From positions 35,348 through 99,347 of the forward strand of contig NZ_JAAIWK010000011.1 of the NCBI RefSeq assembly GCF_011008565.1: a DNA stretch of 64,000 nt, written 5' to 3'. Of this stretch, positions 36,160 through 43,794 are shown one piece after another (positions within the stretch are counted from its first letter, which is position 1; every line of letters begins with the position of its first letter). Source of the DNA: Heyndrickxia ginsengihumi. GTDB taxonomy: Bacteria; Bacillota; Bacilli; Bacillales; Bacillaceae_C. Under the pieces are notes generated by a model. That model searched no databases and had not been told where the DNA came from. It saw only the letters and a program-made list of their open reading frames with translations. The translations under genes were made by a program, and so were the position numbers.

Positions 36160-37461
36160 ATGAAAACAGAGCAGATCCTTCAGACGGATGTTGAAGTTGT
36201 AAGTACGAAGAGAAAATTTCGTTGGTCAGTTGTTATTTGGCTATTAATTGGTGGGATTATCAATTACCTAGATAGAACAAACCTTTCAATTGCAGCTCCA
36301 GCCATGATTAAAGATTTACATCTTAGCAACATGCATATTGGTTTAATGGGGACTGTATTTTCATGGACATATGCGGTTATGCAACTCCCTTCTGGCTGGC
36401 TAATTGATCGCTTTGGAGCAAAGACAATGTATTCGATTGCGATTCTTTGGTGGAGTATTGCAACTGCATTAACTGGCGCTTGTAACAAATTAGGTACATT
36501 ACTTGGTGCAAGATTTTTGCTGGGGGTTGGTGAAGCACCTTGTATGCCGACAAATGCAAAAATTACTTCTGAATGGTATCCAAAGAGAGAACGCGGATTA
36601 GCGACAGGAATTTGGGACGCTTCATCAAAAGTTGGTCCTGCTATCGCTCCGCCAATCCTTGTAGCGATTGAAGTTGCCTTTGGATGGCGGGCACTGTTCT
36701 TTATTACTGGTGCTATCGGGATTGTCTTTATCCTTATTTTTATGAAATTTTATCGTTCACCAGAAAAAAGTAAGCTTCTTTCCAAAGAAGAGCTTGATTA
36801 TATTCAGGCTGAAGGCGGAGGCAGTGCAACAACAATTGAAACAACAAAAATTAAATGGAGAACGCTATTTAAATATAGAAGTGTTTGGGGAATGATTCTT
36901 GGATTTTTCTGTACGATTTGGATCTGGAATATCTTTCTTACATTCTTACCTTTATTCCTGCTAAAAACACAGCATATCTCATTTGCACAACTAGGTATTT
37001 ATGCAAGTATTCCTTGGATTGGCGGGATCTTAGGAGATGTATGTGGCGGGTACATTACAAAGAAATTAACAGACAAAGGCATCTGTAGTCCGATAAACGC
37101 TAAGCGTGGATTAATCGTCATTTGTGCAATTCTTACTGCTGTTGTTGTTATTTTAATTCCATTTATGAAAGGACTTGTCATCTCTCTTATCTTCATGACG
37201 ATCGCTCTTTGCACGATTTCTGCTATTACTGGAAGTGCATGGGCTTTATCGGGAGATATTGCACCTCCAGCGTTGGTTGGTTCTGTAGGAGCGATTCAAA
37301 ACTTTGGAGGATATTTCGGCGGAGCGTTTGCCCCAGTAGTTGCAGGGATTATCGCTGATACAACGGGATCTTACACAATTGCTTTCGTGTCAGGAGGAAT
37401 TATAGCTGGTTGTGCGGCAATTTTCTATTGGTTTGTTGTAAAAGACCCGATTAAAGAATAA
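36160..37461 (+). CDS. MFS transporter, ACS family (hexuronate/sugar-acid type)
   Basis: A 433-residue 12-helix permease of the anion:cation symporter subfamily. The first helix holds the family signature INYLDRTNLSIAAPAM. The next are MGTVFSWTYAVMQLPSGWLIDRFGAKTMY and the motif RFLLGVGEAPCMPTNAKITSEWYPKRERGLATGI. A charged central loop (about 195-230) separates the halves. ACS members carry sugar acids and some neutral sugars such as galactonate, glucarate or hexuronates by proton symport. GGGGGAG precedes the ATG. Upstream it has two cre-like sites, so it probably starts its own transcript running into the aldolase and dihydroxyacetone-kinase-type genes. Confidence 0.87.
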   Translation: MKTEQILQTDVEVVSTKRKFRWSVVIWLLIGGIINYLDRTNLSIAAPAMIKDLHLSNMHIGLMGTVFSWTYAVMQLPSGWLIDRFGAKTMYSIAILWWSIATALTGACNKLGTLLGARFLLGVGEAPCMPTNAKITSEWYPKRERGLATGIWDASSKVGPAIAPPILVAIEVAFGWRALFFITGAIGIVFILIFMKFYRSPEKSKLLSKEELDYIQAEGGGSATTIETTKIKWRTLFKYRSVWGMILGFFCTIWIWNIFLTFLPLFLLKTQHISFAQLGIYASIPWIGGILGDVCGGYITKKLTDKGICSPINAKRGLIVICAILTAVVVILIPFMKGLVISLIFMTIALCTISAITGSAWALSGDIAPPALVGSVGAIQNFGGYFGGAFAPVVAGIIADTTGSYTIAFVSGGIIAGCAAIFYWFVVKDPIKE

Positions 37462-37598
37462 TCGTAAACAAGAGGGCTGCTAATAGTGGCCTTCTTACAT
37501 TTCAGATAAAGAAACATGCTGCGAAGAATATTGTGGGATATGGGAAAACAGCGGGGAAACATCATCATGATTTAAAACTGGTTAAAGGGAGATGCTGA

Positions 37599-38408
37599 AT
37601 GTTTAAAGCGAGAAGAATGTCTAGAATTTTTTCTGATGATGGAAAGTCTATTATTCTAGCCTTGGATGGCTATTCTTTTTCAGCGGAAACGAGTGGTATT
37701 GATAAAACAATTGGAATGCTTTCAGAGCTTGTTGAAAATGGCGTTGATGCCGTTATTGTGTCATATGGTACAGCCAAAATATATTGTGATGTGCTTGCAA
37801 ATGTACCAATGCTTGTTCGTGCCGATTTATCTACAAGTCTATTTGATGCTAGCGTTCCTGGAACAACAAAACTTTTATCAGTAGAAGATGCGTTGAAGAT
37901 GGGGGCGGATGGAATTGTTTCGATGACATTTCCAGGAGGGGAGAATGAAGCGAATTCGCATCGCATTGCATGGGAAATTGCAAAGGCTGCCGATGATTGG
38001 AATATGCCTTTTATGTGTGAAACGTTACCTTATGGCTATCATGTGACTAGTAAACAGTCTAATCAAATTGAAAAGATTGCTGCTGGAGCACGATTAGGAA
38101 CGGAACTTGGTGCAGATATGATAAAAACAAGATTTACAGGAGAACAAGGGGATGCTGAAATCATTAAAGCCGCAAAATGCCCTGTCTTTGCTTTAGGAGG
38201 ACCAAAAGCAGAAAATATTTTTGCCTATTTTACGTTTGTGAAACATTGCATAGATGTGGGGGCAAAAGGTGTTGCGATAGGAAGGAATATTACACAGAGT
38301 CCCAATCCAATCGGCATGGCCGCTGGTCTAAATACGATTATTCATAAAAATGGAACAGCCGAAGAGGCATTTAAAGTGTATGAGGCGCATTTCCAACACG
38401 CAAATTAG
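37599..38408 (+). CDS. Class I aldolase of the DeoC/FbaB/LsrF family
   Basis: A 269-residue Schiff-base aldolase. The catalytic Lys176 sits in GADMIKTRFTG at the end of the usual strand. Other family blocks are SIILALDGYSFSA, ADGIVSMTFPGG, MPFMCETLPYGYH, CPVFALGGPKAEN and the phosphate site VGAKGVAIGRNITQSPNPIGMAAGL. It is closest in layout to FbaB/LsrF/YihT-type enzymes, which cleave or retro-thiolyse phosphorylated ketoses. AAGGGAGA precedes ATG 37599. It lies between an MFS transporter and DhaK/DhaL genes, so it probably cleaves the phosphoketose those make into two C2-C3 units. The substrate is unknown. Confidence 0.85.
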   Translation: MFKARRMSRIFSDDGKSIILALDGYSFSAETSGIDKTIGMLSELVENGVDAVIVSYGTAKIYCDVLANVPMLVRADLSTSLFDASVPGTTKLLSVEDALKMGADGIVSMTFPGGENEANSHRIAWEIAKAADDWNMPFMCETLPYGYHVTSKQSNQIEKIAAGARLGTELGADMIKTRFTGEQGDAEIIKAAKCPVFALGGPKAENIFAYFTFVKHCIDVGAKGVAIGRNITQSPNPIGMAAGLNTIIHKNGTAEEAFKVYEAHFQHAN

Positions 38409-38602
38409 ATCTGATACTTCTAATAAACTATTAAATGCTTTTTTCATTAAGAAGGTAAGAGACGGTTGGAAAATAGATTAAAAGAATGAGAGTAAATAGT
38501 AGGAATGAAAGAAAAAACGAACAATATAATATAAACAAAATCAAGTGAAGGACTATGAAAGTTCTGGAATCTTGAATTGAAAAGGGAATGGGGGAGTTTC
38601 GT

Positions 38603-39625
38603 ATGAAAAAAGTGATCAATTGTCCTGAAAGAGTTGTTGAAGAAACAATAGAAGGCTTTATAGCCGCTAATAAAAAATCTTATAAAAAAGTTGAAAATGT
38701 AAACGGTGTTATTCGTAAAGATCTTAAAGATAAGGTTGCTGTAGTGACTGGCGGCGGCAGCGGGCATGAGCCATTATTTATAGGCCTGCTTGGGGAAGGC
38801 CTCGCAGATGGAGTAACACTCGGGAATGTGTTTGCCGCTCCGCCGCCATTTAATATCCAGGAGGTTGCGAAAGCTGCTCATACTGGAAAAGGTGTTCTAT
38901 TTATATATGGCAATTATGCTGGTGATGTCCTGAACTTTGATATGGCCGTAGAATTGTTAGAGATGGAAGATATTGAGTGCAGAACGGTGCTAGTAACAGA
39001 TGATGTCGCTTCTGCTCCAATTGAACGGAAAGCGGACCGCCGGGGAATTGCAGGAGATATCTTTGTTTTGAAAATTGCCGGGGCAGCAGCAGAAAAAGGA
39101 TCATCGCTAGAAGAAGTTGCTAGACTTGCACAGAAGGCGAACGATCATACTTTTTCGATCGGTGTAGGATTATCGCCGGGAACAATTCCTGGTGCTGTGG
39201 AACCGCCATATACACTTGGTGATGACGAAATAGAGATCGGGATGGGAATTCACGGTGAGCCAGGAGTAGAACGTACAAAAATGGCATCTGCGGATGAACT
39301 TACAGAGCGGCTAATGAACACGATATTAATAGAAAGCGGGATTAGTGCAGGTGACGAAATTGCTGTCTTAGTAAATGGTCTAGGCTCGACAACATTAATG
39401 GAGCTATTCATTATTAATCGAAAAGTGGCCCAAATTTTAGAAGAAAACGGCATAAAGACACATGACATTGATGTTAATAGCTATTGCACAACTCAAGAAA
39501 TGGGCGGATTCTCCATTACATTGTTGAAATTGGACGATGAGTTAAAAGATTTATACGATGCCCCAGCCGTATCTCCTTATTATAAGAAATTTAATGAACA
39601 TTATGTCCATACAAAAAATGAATAG
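38603..39625 (+). CDS. Dihydroxyacetone-kinase-type subunit DhaK
   Basis: A 340-residue DhaK-domain protein that binds small ketoses covalently and is phosphorylated with the DhaL subunit. His217 in IGMGIHGEPG forms the hemiaminal bond. GGGSGHEP (50-57) supplies the second His and the substrate loop. DVNSYCTTQEMGGFSITLL lies near the C-terminus as usual. ATG 38603 with GGGGGAG 7 bases upstream was chosen over ATG 38588. The dhaL gene follows after 17 bases. No DhaM (EIIA-Man-type phosphodonor) gene is in the window. In other bacteria DhaKL-type pairs also serve as erythrulose or other ketose kinases, which suits the neighbouring isomerases and aldolase. Confidence 0.88.
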   Translation: MKKVINCPERVVEETIEGFIAANKKSYKKVENVNGVIRKDLKDKVAVVTGGGSGHEPLFIGLLGEGLADGVTLGNVFAAPPPFNIQEVAKAAHTGKGVLFIYGNYAGDVLNFDMAVELLEMEDIECRTVLVTDDVASAPIERKADRRGIAGDIFVLKIAGAAAEKGSSLEEVARLAQKANDHTFSIGVGLSPGTIPGAVEPPYTLGDDEIEIGMGIHGEPGVERTKMASADELTERLMNTILIESGISAGDEIAVLVNGLGSTTLMELFIINRKVAQILEENGIKTHDIDVNSYCTTQEMGGFSITLLKLDDELKDLYDAPAVSPYYKKFNEHYVHTKNE

Positions 39626-39642
39626 CGAAGGGAGAATATATA

Positions 39643-40311
39643 ATGGAAGATAGTCTACAAGAAGCCGGTTTGAATGTGAAACAAGTAAAGGAAATGTTTC
39701 TTTATGTTGGCGAAAAAGTCCAGGAAAATAAACCACTTTTAACAAGACTAGACAGCGCGATCGGCGATGGCGATCATGGGATTGGCATGTCAGTAGGATT
39801 TAAGAAAGCAGCAGAAAGCTTAGGTCAGAAAGAGCTGGCAACGATTAATGATATTTTTAAAACAATCGGGATGTCGATGATATCTTCTATGGGCGGTGCC
39901 TCTGGGGTGATTTTTGGCACATTGTTTATGGGGGGAGTAAAAGGGTTAGAGTCGCAACAGGAATTAGATTTGCCGTTATTGGCTAATATTTTTGAGAAAT
40001 CTTTAGAGGCGATCAAAACGCGTGGAAAAGCTAGTTTAGGAGATAAAACAATGATTGACGCCCTTGAACCGGCAGTGAATGCTTTAAAACAAAGTGCTGA
40101 TCAACATGCCGACATATTGAATGGGATTAAAGCTGCCGAGGAAAATGCAGAAAAGGGTGTAGAGAATTCAAAGAAATATATTGCGAAATTTGGCAGGGCT
40201 AAAACGTTAGGAGAAAGAGCGATTGGGCATCAGGATGCCGGGGCTACAACCGTATGGATTATATTTAAGTCTATGCGGGAATGGATAGAGAACGTTTCTG
40301 TCAGCCATTAA
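39643..40311 (+). CDS. Dihydroxyacetone-kinase-type subunit DhaL
   Basis: A 222-residue all-helical nucleotide-binding subunit. The magnesium/ADP motif DSAIGDGDHGIGMSVGF has the three conserved Asp residues. SSMGGASGVIFGTLFMGG and LGDKTMIDALEPAVNAL are typical DhaL blocks, as is the end AKTLGERAIGHQDAGATT. GAAGGGAG precedes the ATG. It is cotranscribed with dhaK. In PTS-linked systems DhaM rephosphorylates the bound ADP; in ATP-linked ones nucleotide exchanges freely. The absence of dhaM nearby leaves both options open. A decayed kinase fragment follows the stop. Confidence 0.88.
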   Translation: MEDSLQEAGLNVKQVKEMFLYVGEKVQENKPLLTRLDSAIGDGDHGIGMSVGFKKAAESLGQKELATINDIFKTIGMSMISSMGGASGVIFGTLFMGGVKGLESQQELDLPLLANIFEKSLEAIKTRGKASLGDKTMIDALEPAVNALKQSADQHADILNGIKAAEENAEKGVENSKKYIAKFGRAKTLGERAIGHQDAGATTVWIIFKSMREWIENVSVSH

Positions 40312-40348
40312 TTTGTATGCACTGACTGGGCGAAGCCAAACATAATGA

Positions 40349-40553
40349 TCATTCTGGCCGGGCGATGCTTGCGTGAATATTGCAATAGCATCTCTTGGCT
40401 TGAACATGATCGTATTAGTAGCAGTAGGGAAAGTATCAGATGGTTTAAGAGATAATAGTTTCCGGTCTCGATGTTAAAAGTATTGAGAAGTACTTTGAGG
40501 ATGGTGTTCATACATTGAAAAAATTTCTATTTCAATCTAATTCTCTTCAATAA
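40349..40553 (+). pseudogene. Remnant resembling the N-terminus of a PfkB-family kinase
   Basis: The 435-base gap between dhaL and the DeoR gene holds a coding-like scrap. One frame reads WPGDACVNIAIASLGLN then IVLVAVGKVSDGLR. A +1 shift near 40455 continues IVSGLDVKSIEKYFEDGVH, ending at TAA 40551-40553. The first part resembles the PfkB signature PGGA-NVAIALSRLG followed by VGKD-G-LRDI. Stops lie directly upstream and no start is present. Read together these suggest a decayed sugar kinase of which only an N-terminal part remains. The match is by eye and short, so this is tentative. The rest of the gap, 40554-40747, holds nothing recognisable. Confidence 0.35.
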
Positions 40554-40747
40554 ATCGCGGCAGGTATGTTCAATTTTCCTGTTTATGTCGAAAAATGAAG
40601 GAGAATGAGAGAGAATCATCATAAAGGAAATCGAATATCATACAAAGTTTAGGACTTTTTGTCATCATTCCTTTATAATATTAATTGTTTACTCGTATAT
40701 TAAAAATAAATGAAAAATATTCGAAAAGAATATGAAAGGATGAAATT

Positions 40748-41521
40748 ATGTTTGCTGACCAACGCAGAAATAAAATCCTTGAAATTGTAAAAGAAAAAGG
40801 GACTGTAACGGTAAATGAGTTAACAAGCTTGCTGAATATTTCTGCTGCAACTGTGCGATCAGATTTAAATCAATTGGAACAACAAGATTTGCTTATTCGA
40901 ACACATGGCGGGGCGATGATGAAAGAGGAAGTCCCGGATTTCGTCGAAAAAAGATACGAGGAAAGAGAAAAAAAGTACCGCGCTGAGAAATTAAGAATTG
41001 GTCGCAGTGCATTAAAGTATGTGCAGGAAGGCCAATGCATTATGCTTGATGCAAGTTCTACTTGTTTTGAGCTTGCCCGTCACTTGAAAGATGTCAAAAT
41101 GAAGTTAACTGTTGTAACGAGTGGAATTGCTACTGCTATGATGTTAAAAGAAAATCCTTATATAACCGTTATTATTATTGGCGGGATTGTTCGTAATGGA
41201 TCTAATTCTGTTGAAGGCCTTTTAGGAGAAGAGCTTTTGCGCAAGATTAATATTGATATTTTATTTACTTCAGCATATGCCTTTAATATGAAAGACGGAC
41301 TTTCTGATTTCAGTTATTATGAAGTTGAATTAAAACGAGTAATGGTTTCAACGGCAAATCAAGTAATCGCACTACTTGATCATAGTAAAATGGAAAAGAG
41401 CTCGATCGCAACTTTTGCGCAACCTAGTGATATTGATTTGTTGATAACCGATCAAAAAGTCTCTGAAGAACTAAAAATATGCTTTATAAACAACAATATT
41501 ACGTTAGAAATTGCAGAGTAA
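40748..41521 (+). CDS. DeoR/GlpR family transcriptional regulator
   Basis: A 257-residue repressor. The N-terminal DeoR helix-turn-helix is clear (RRNKILEIVKEKGTVTVNELTSLLNISAATVRSDLNQLEQQDLLIRTHGGAM). The C-terminal DeoRC sugar-phosphate sensor (about 75-235) carries MLDASSTCFELARHL, VVTSGIATAMML and IIGGIVRNGSNSVEGLLGEEL. AAAGGATG precedes the ATG. It is downstream of, and co-directional with, the aldolase-DhaK-DhaL genes, so it probably senses a phosphorylated intermediate of that pathway. It has its own upstream gap of over 400 bases and may be transcribed separately. Confidence 0.9.
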   Translation: MFADQRRNKILEIVKEKGTVTVNELTSLLNISAATVRSDLNQLEQQDLLIRTHGGAMMKEEVPDFVEKRYEEREKKYRAEKLRIGRSALKYVQEGQCIMLDASSTCFELARHLKDVKMKLTVVTSGIATAMMLKENPYITVIIIGGIVRNGSNSVEGLLGEELLRKINIDILFTSAYAFNMKDGLSDFSYYEVELKRVMVSTANQVIALLDHSKMEKSSIATFAQPSDIDLLITDQKVSEELKICFINNNITLEIAE

Positions 41522-41701
41522 TTTATAGCCTTTTGATAAGCTAGTTCCTTATTCGGCGTTCTTTTAGTTTTTTTTAAACTGGATTGGATTGGCTGCCGCC
41601 AGTAATATTTACGAAAGATGAAGGACGTTTAGACCAAAGCGATACATTGCAAGAAACGAGTATTTCCTTGGTCTAACCAGCCTTCCTCCTGTGGAAAGAA
41701 C

Positions 41702-41740
41702 TCCTCCTTTCTTGATATATAAGGAGGATTCATGCTTTTT
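41702..41740. terminator. Possible terminator between convergent genes
   Basis: TCCTCCTT (41702-41709) pairs perfectly with AAGGAGGA (41721-41728), followed on the plus strand by TTCATGCTTTTT. It lies between the convergent DeoR and IolE-like genes. Confidence 0.4.
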
Positions 41741-41794
41741 ACCTCATTTTTCTCATTCTTTGAAAATCCGAAAATATATATTGAAATTATTGTT

Positions 41795-42625
41795 TTACTG
41801 TAACACTTCACCATTTAAAATTGGATATAAATTTTTCCTTACATATTTTCCTATTTCAGCAATCACCTCTGTTGTATTTAACTGTGCTTCTGGGGTTTCT
41901 TCTTCAACCATAATCCATCCGTTATAGTCTCCGTCTTTAAGAACCTGTACACAGCCAGCGAAATCTATATCTCCTTCACCCATTTTCTTCCACTCGCAAT
42001 TTGTTGAAACATCTTTGAAATGGACATGTTTAATAAGAGGTAAGTACTCTTTAAATATTTCAACTGCATCCATGCCGCCAAAAGTAATATGACCGACATC
42101 AGGTGTATATCCCATATATTTAGGATCTAATCCTTCAAGAAGAATTTTATAATCATCTGCAAATCTAAAATAAGAAGTTTTATAGGAAATCGGATGAAAG
42201 GATGTAGTAATCCCATTTTCATATGCACGCTTTCCGAGTTCATTTGCTCCTTTAATAATTTCTTTCTGTCTTTGCAATAAATGATCTCGGTTCGGACCAA
42301 CTCTCGAAGGGACATTGAGGATGGCGCCTGGGAAATGCTTTAAATAATTGATATAGTAATCGGCACGTTCTCTTTCGCTTGGGGATTCCTTTCCACCATC
42401 AAAGCTAAAAGGCAGTGTTAAAGCAGCTAATTGAAGGTCTCTTTTATCTAGTTCTTCTTTAAGATGTTCTGGCTCATTTTGATATTTTCCTAGTAAAGCA
42501 ACTTGCATGTCCAGTCCTGTAAAGCCGCCATTTTTAATGTCATCCATAATTTTATCTAGCATATCAGCTTCTACATCATAATCTAGTACCCAAGTTGAGC
42601 CTTGGCATCCAAATGAAATGGTCAT
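41795..42625 (-). CDS. IolE-like sugar-phosphate isomerase/epimerase, TIM barrel
   Basis: A 276-residue AP-endonuclease-2-type TIM barrel, distinct from the one at 34869. The N-terminus MTISFGCQGSTWVLDY and later GITTSFHPISYKTSYF, MGYTPDVGHITFGGMDAVEIF, IKHVHFKDVS and the C-terminal WIMVEEETPEAQLNT match the IolE/inosose-dehydratase style, with ligands in Asp/His of PDVGHI, His of HVHFKD and Glu of VEEE. The minus-strand start has GGGGAGGAAAATTGA upstream. It follows the LysR gene on the same strand with a hairpin repeat between, so cotranscription is doubtful. No other inositol gene is nearby, so inositol itself is unlikely. Function not assigned. Confidence 0.75.
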   Translation of the reverse strand: MTISFGCQGSTWVLDYDVEADMLDKIMDDIKNGGFTGLDMQVALLGKYQNEPEHLKEELDKRDLQLAALTLPFSFDGGKESPSERERADYYINYLKHFPGAILNVPSRVGPNRDHLLQRQKEIIKGANELGKRAYENGITTSFHPISYKTSYFRFADDYKILLEGLDPKYMGYTPDVGHITFGGMDAVEIFKEYLPLIKHVHFKDVSTNCEWKKMGEGDIDFAGCVQVLKDGDYNGWIMVEEETPEAQLNTTEVIAEIGKYVRKNLYPILNGEVLQ

Positions 42626-42693
42626 TCAATTTTCCTCCCCATTCTTTTAATGCATTGTATGCGCTTCTTGAAAAAGATATTGCTATTATTTTT

Positions 42694-42741
42694 GGTGCCT
42701 GACCCCTTTTGTGCGCTAAAGCGCAAAAGGGGTCAGGCACC
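42694..42741. repeat. Dispersed GGTGCCTGACCCC hairpin repeat, copy 6, overlapping a gene end
   Basis: Arms around loop GCTAAA with one compensatory-type change (GTGC opposite GCGC, a G-T pair). Unlike the other copies it overlaps a coding region: the LysR gene's last seven or eight codons and its TAG stop lie inside the repeat. Confidence 0.9.
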
Positions 42742-43591
42742 TCTTTAGGAATTCGATGAAGACTTTCACGACAGAGAGTTCAAGTGATCTTTCACGATAG
42801 ATCAGCCATGTGTTTCTCGTTAATGGTTTCTGATCTTTCGTTGTTAACTCTATTTTGTGAAGATGGTCGTTTTGTTTTAATGAAATACCAGGAAGGATTG
42901 CGTAGCCCATACCTGTGAGAATTAATTCTTTACATGTATCAATTCTGTCTACTTCCATCGTGATGGTCGGTGATTGATCATATGTTTCTTGCCACCAATG
43001 GTCTATTAATGCTTTTAACGTTTGGTCAGTACCGTAGTTGATTCTCGGTAAACTAGGCAATTCTTTTAGATCATTGATAGGGTTCTTTGAAACAATATAT
43101 AGAGATTCTTCGCGCAGTAAATGTTTCTCTTCCTGCCAGGCATAATTTCCACGGACAATTCCAAGATGTACTTCTTCTTTTTGTAAAAGATGAACAATAT
43201 CGAAACTCCAGCCTGTTCTTAACTGGATTTCCACATCAGGGTACTTGCTTACAAATTTGTGCAAAATACTAGGGAGTTCGTATCTTGAAAAATTACTGGA
43301 GGCGCCGATTCTTAATATTCCTCTAACTTCTTCATCCATGTTGCGTACGTATTCTTTCGTATTGCGGAGCTGTAAAATCATATTTCTTGCATATTTGGCA
43401 ATGTATTCGCCCTGTGAGGTGAACTCTACTCCTTTTTTTCCTCGTGCTACAATTTTTGCCCCAAATTCTTTCTCTAATTGCTTTAATCGGTAGGTCATCG
43501 CTGGTTGAGAAATGTATAGTTTTTCAGCTGCTTTTGTAATGTTGCGCTCCTCATATAGGCATTGCAGCATGATCCAATCTTTCTCATCCAT
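42716..43591 (-). CDS. LysR family transcriptional regulator, probably of the tricarballylate-type genes
   Basis: A 291-residue LysR protein. The N-terminal winged helix is typical (LQCLYEERNITKAAEKLYISQPAMTYRLKQLEKEFGAKIVAR). The effector domain (about 90-285) includes GILRIGASSNFSRYELPSILHKF and GMGYAILPGISL. It diverges from the MFS-PrpF-TcuA-TcuB genes, the classic arrangement for a LysR activator such as TcuR, with a 203-base AT-rich space for operators. The last residues, RCLTPFAL, are encoded by hairpin repeat copy 6, which also provides the stop codon. The natural C-terminus may therefore have been replaced by a repeat insertion; the fold should still be complete. Confidence 0.88.
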   Translation of the reverse strand: MDEKDWIMLQCLYEERNITKAAEKLYISQPAMTYRLKQLEKEFGAKIVARGKKGVEFTSQGEYIAKYARNMILQLRNTKEYVRNMDEEVRGILRIGASSNFSRYELPSILHKFVSKYPDVEIQLRTGWSFDIVHLLQKEEVHLGIVRGNYAWQEEKHLLREESLYIVSKNPINDLKELPSLPRINYGTDQTLKALIDHWWQETYDQSPTITMEVDRIDTCKELILTGMGYAILPGISLKQNDHLHKIELTTKDQKPLTRNTWLIYRERSLELSVVKVFIEFLKRCLTPFAL

Positions 43592-43794
43592 TGCAAATCA
43601 ATCCCCCTTGTTCGCACAAATGTTGATCAGCTATAAAATCTTTTGTCCTGTTCATATAATATTCGTTTCAAATAAATATATTTTATGATAACCAATAAAA
43701 AAACAATATTTTATTTATTAAGATTATTATGATAATTTTTATTTAATTCAAAAGGAGGGTCGAATGACGAATAGCAAAAAGAGGAGGAATCATC

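Noticed and set aside
37470..37496. Terminator after the ACS transporter at 37461
   Set aside because: The stem needs two G-U pairs and lacks a proper T tract; the aldolase gene probably continues in the same transcript.
41691..41927. 78-codon plus-strand frame overlapping the IolE-like gene end
   Set aside because: Overlaps a well-supported gene antisense, and its AGGAGG-like sequences belong to a hairpin. No protein-like pattern.
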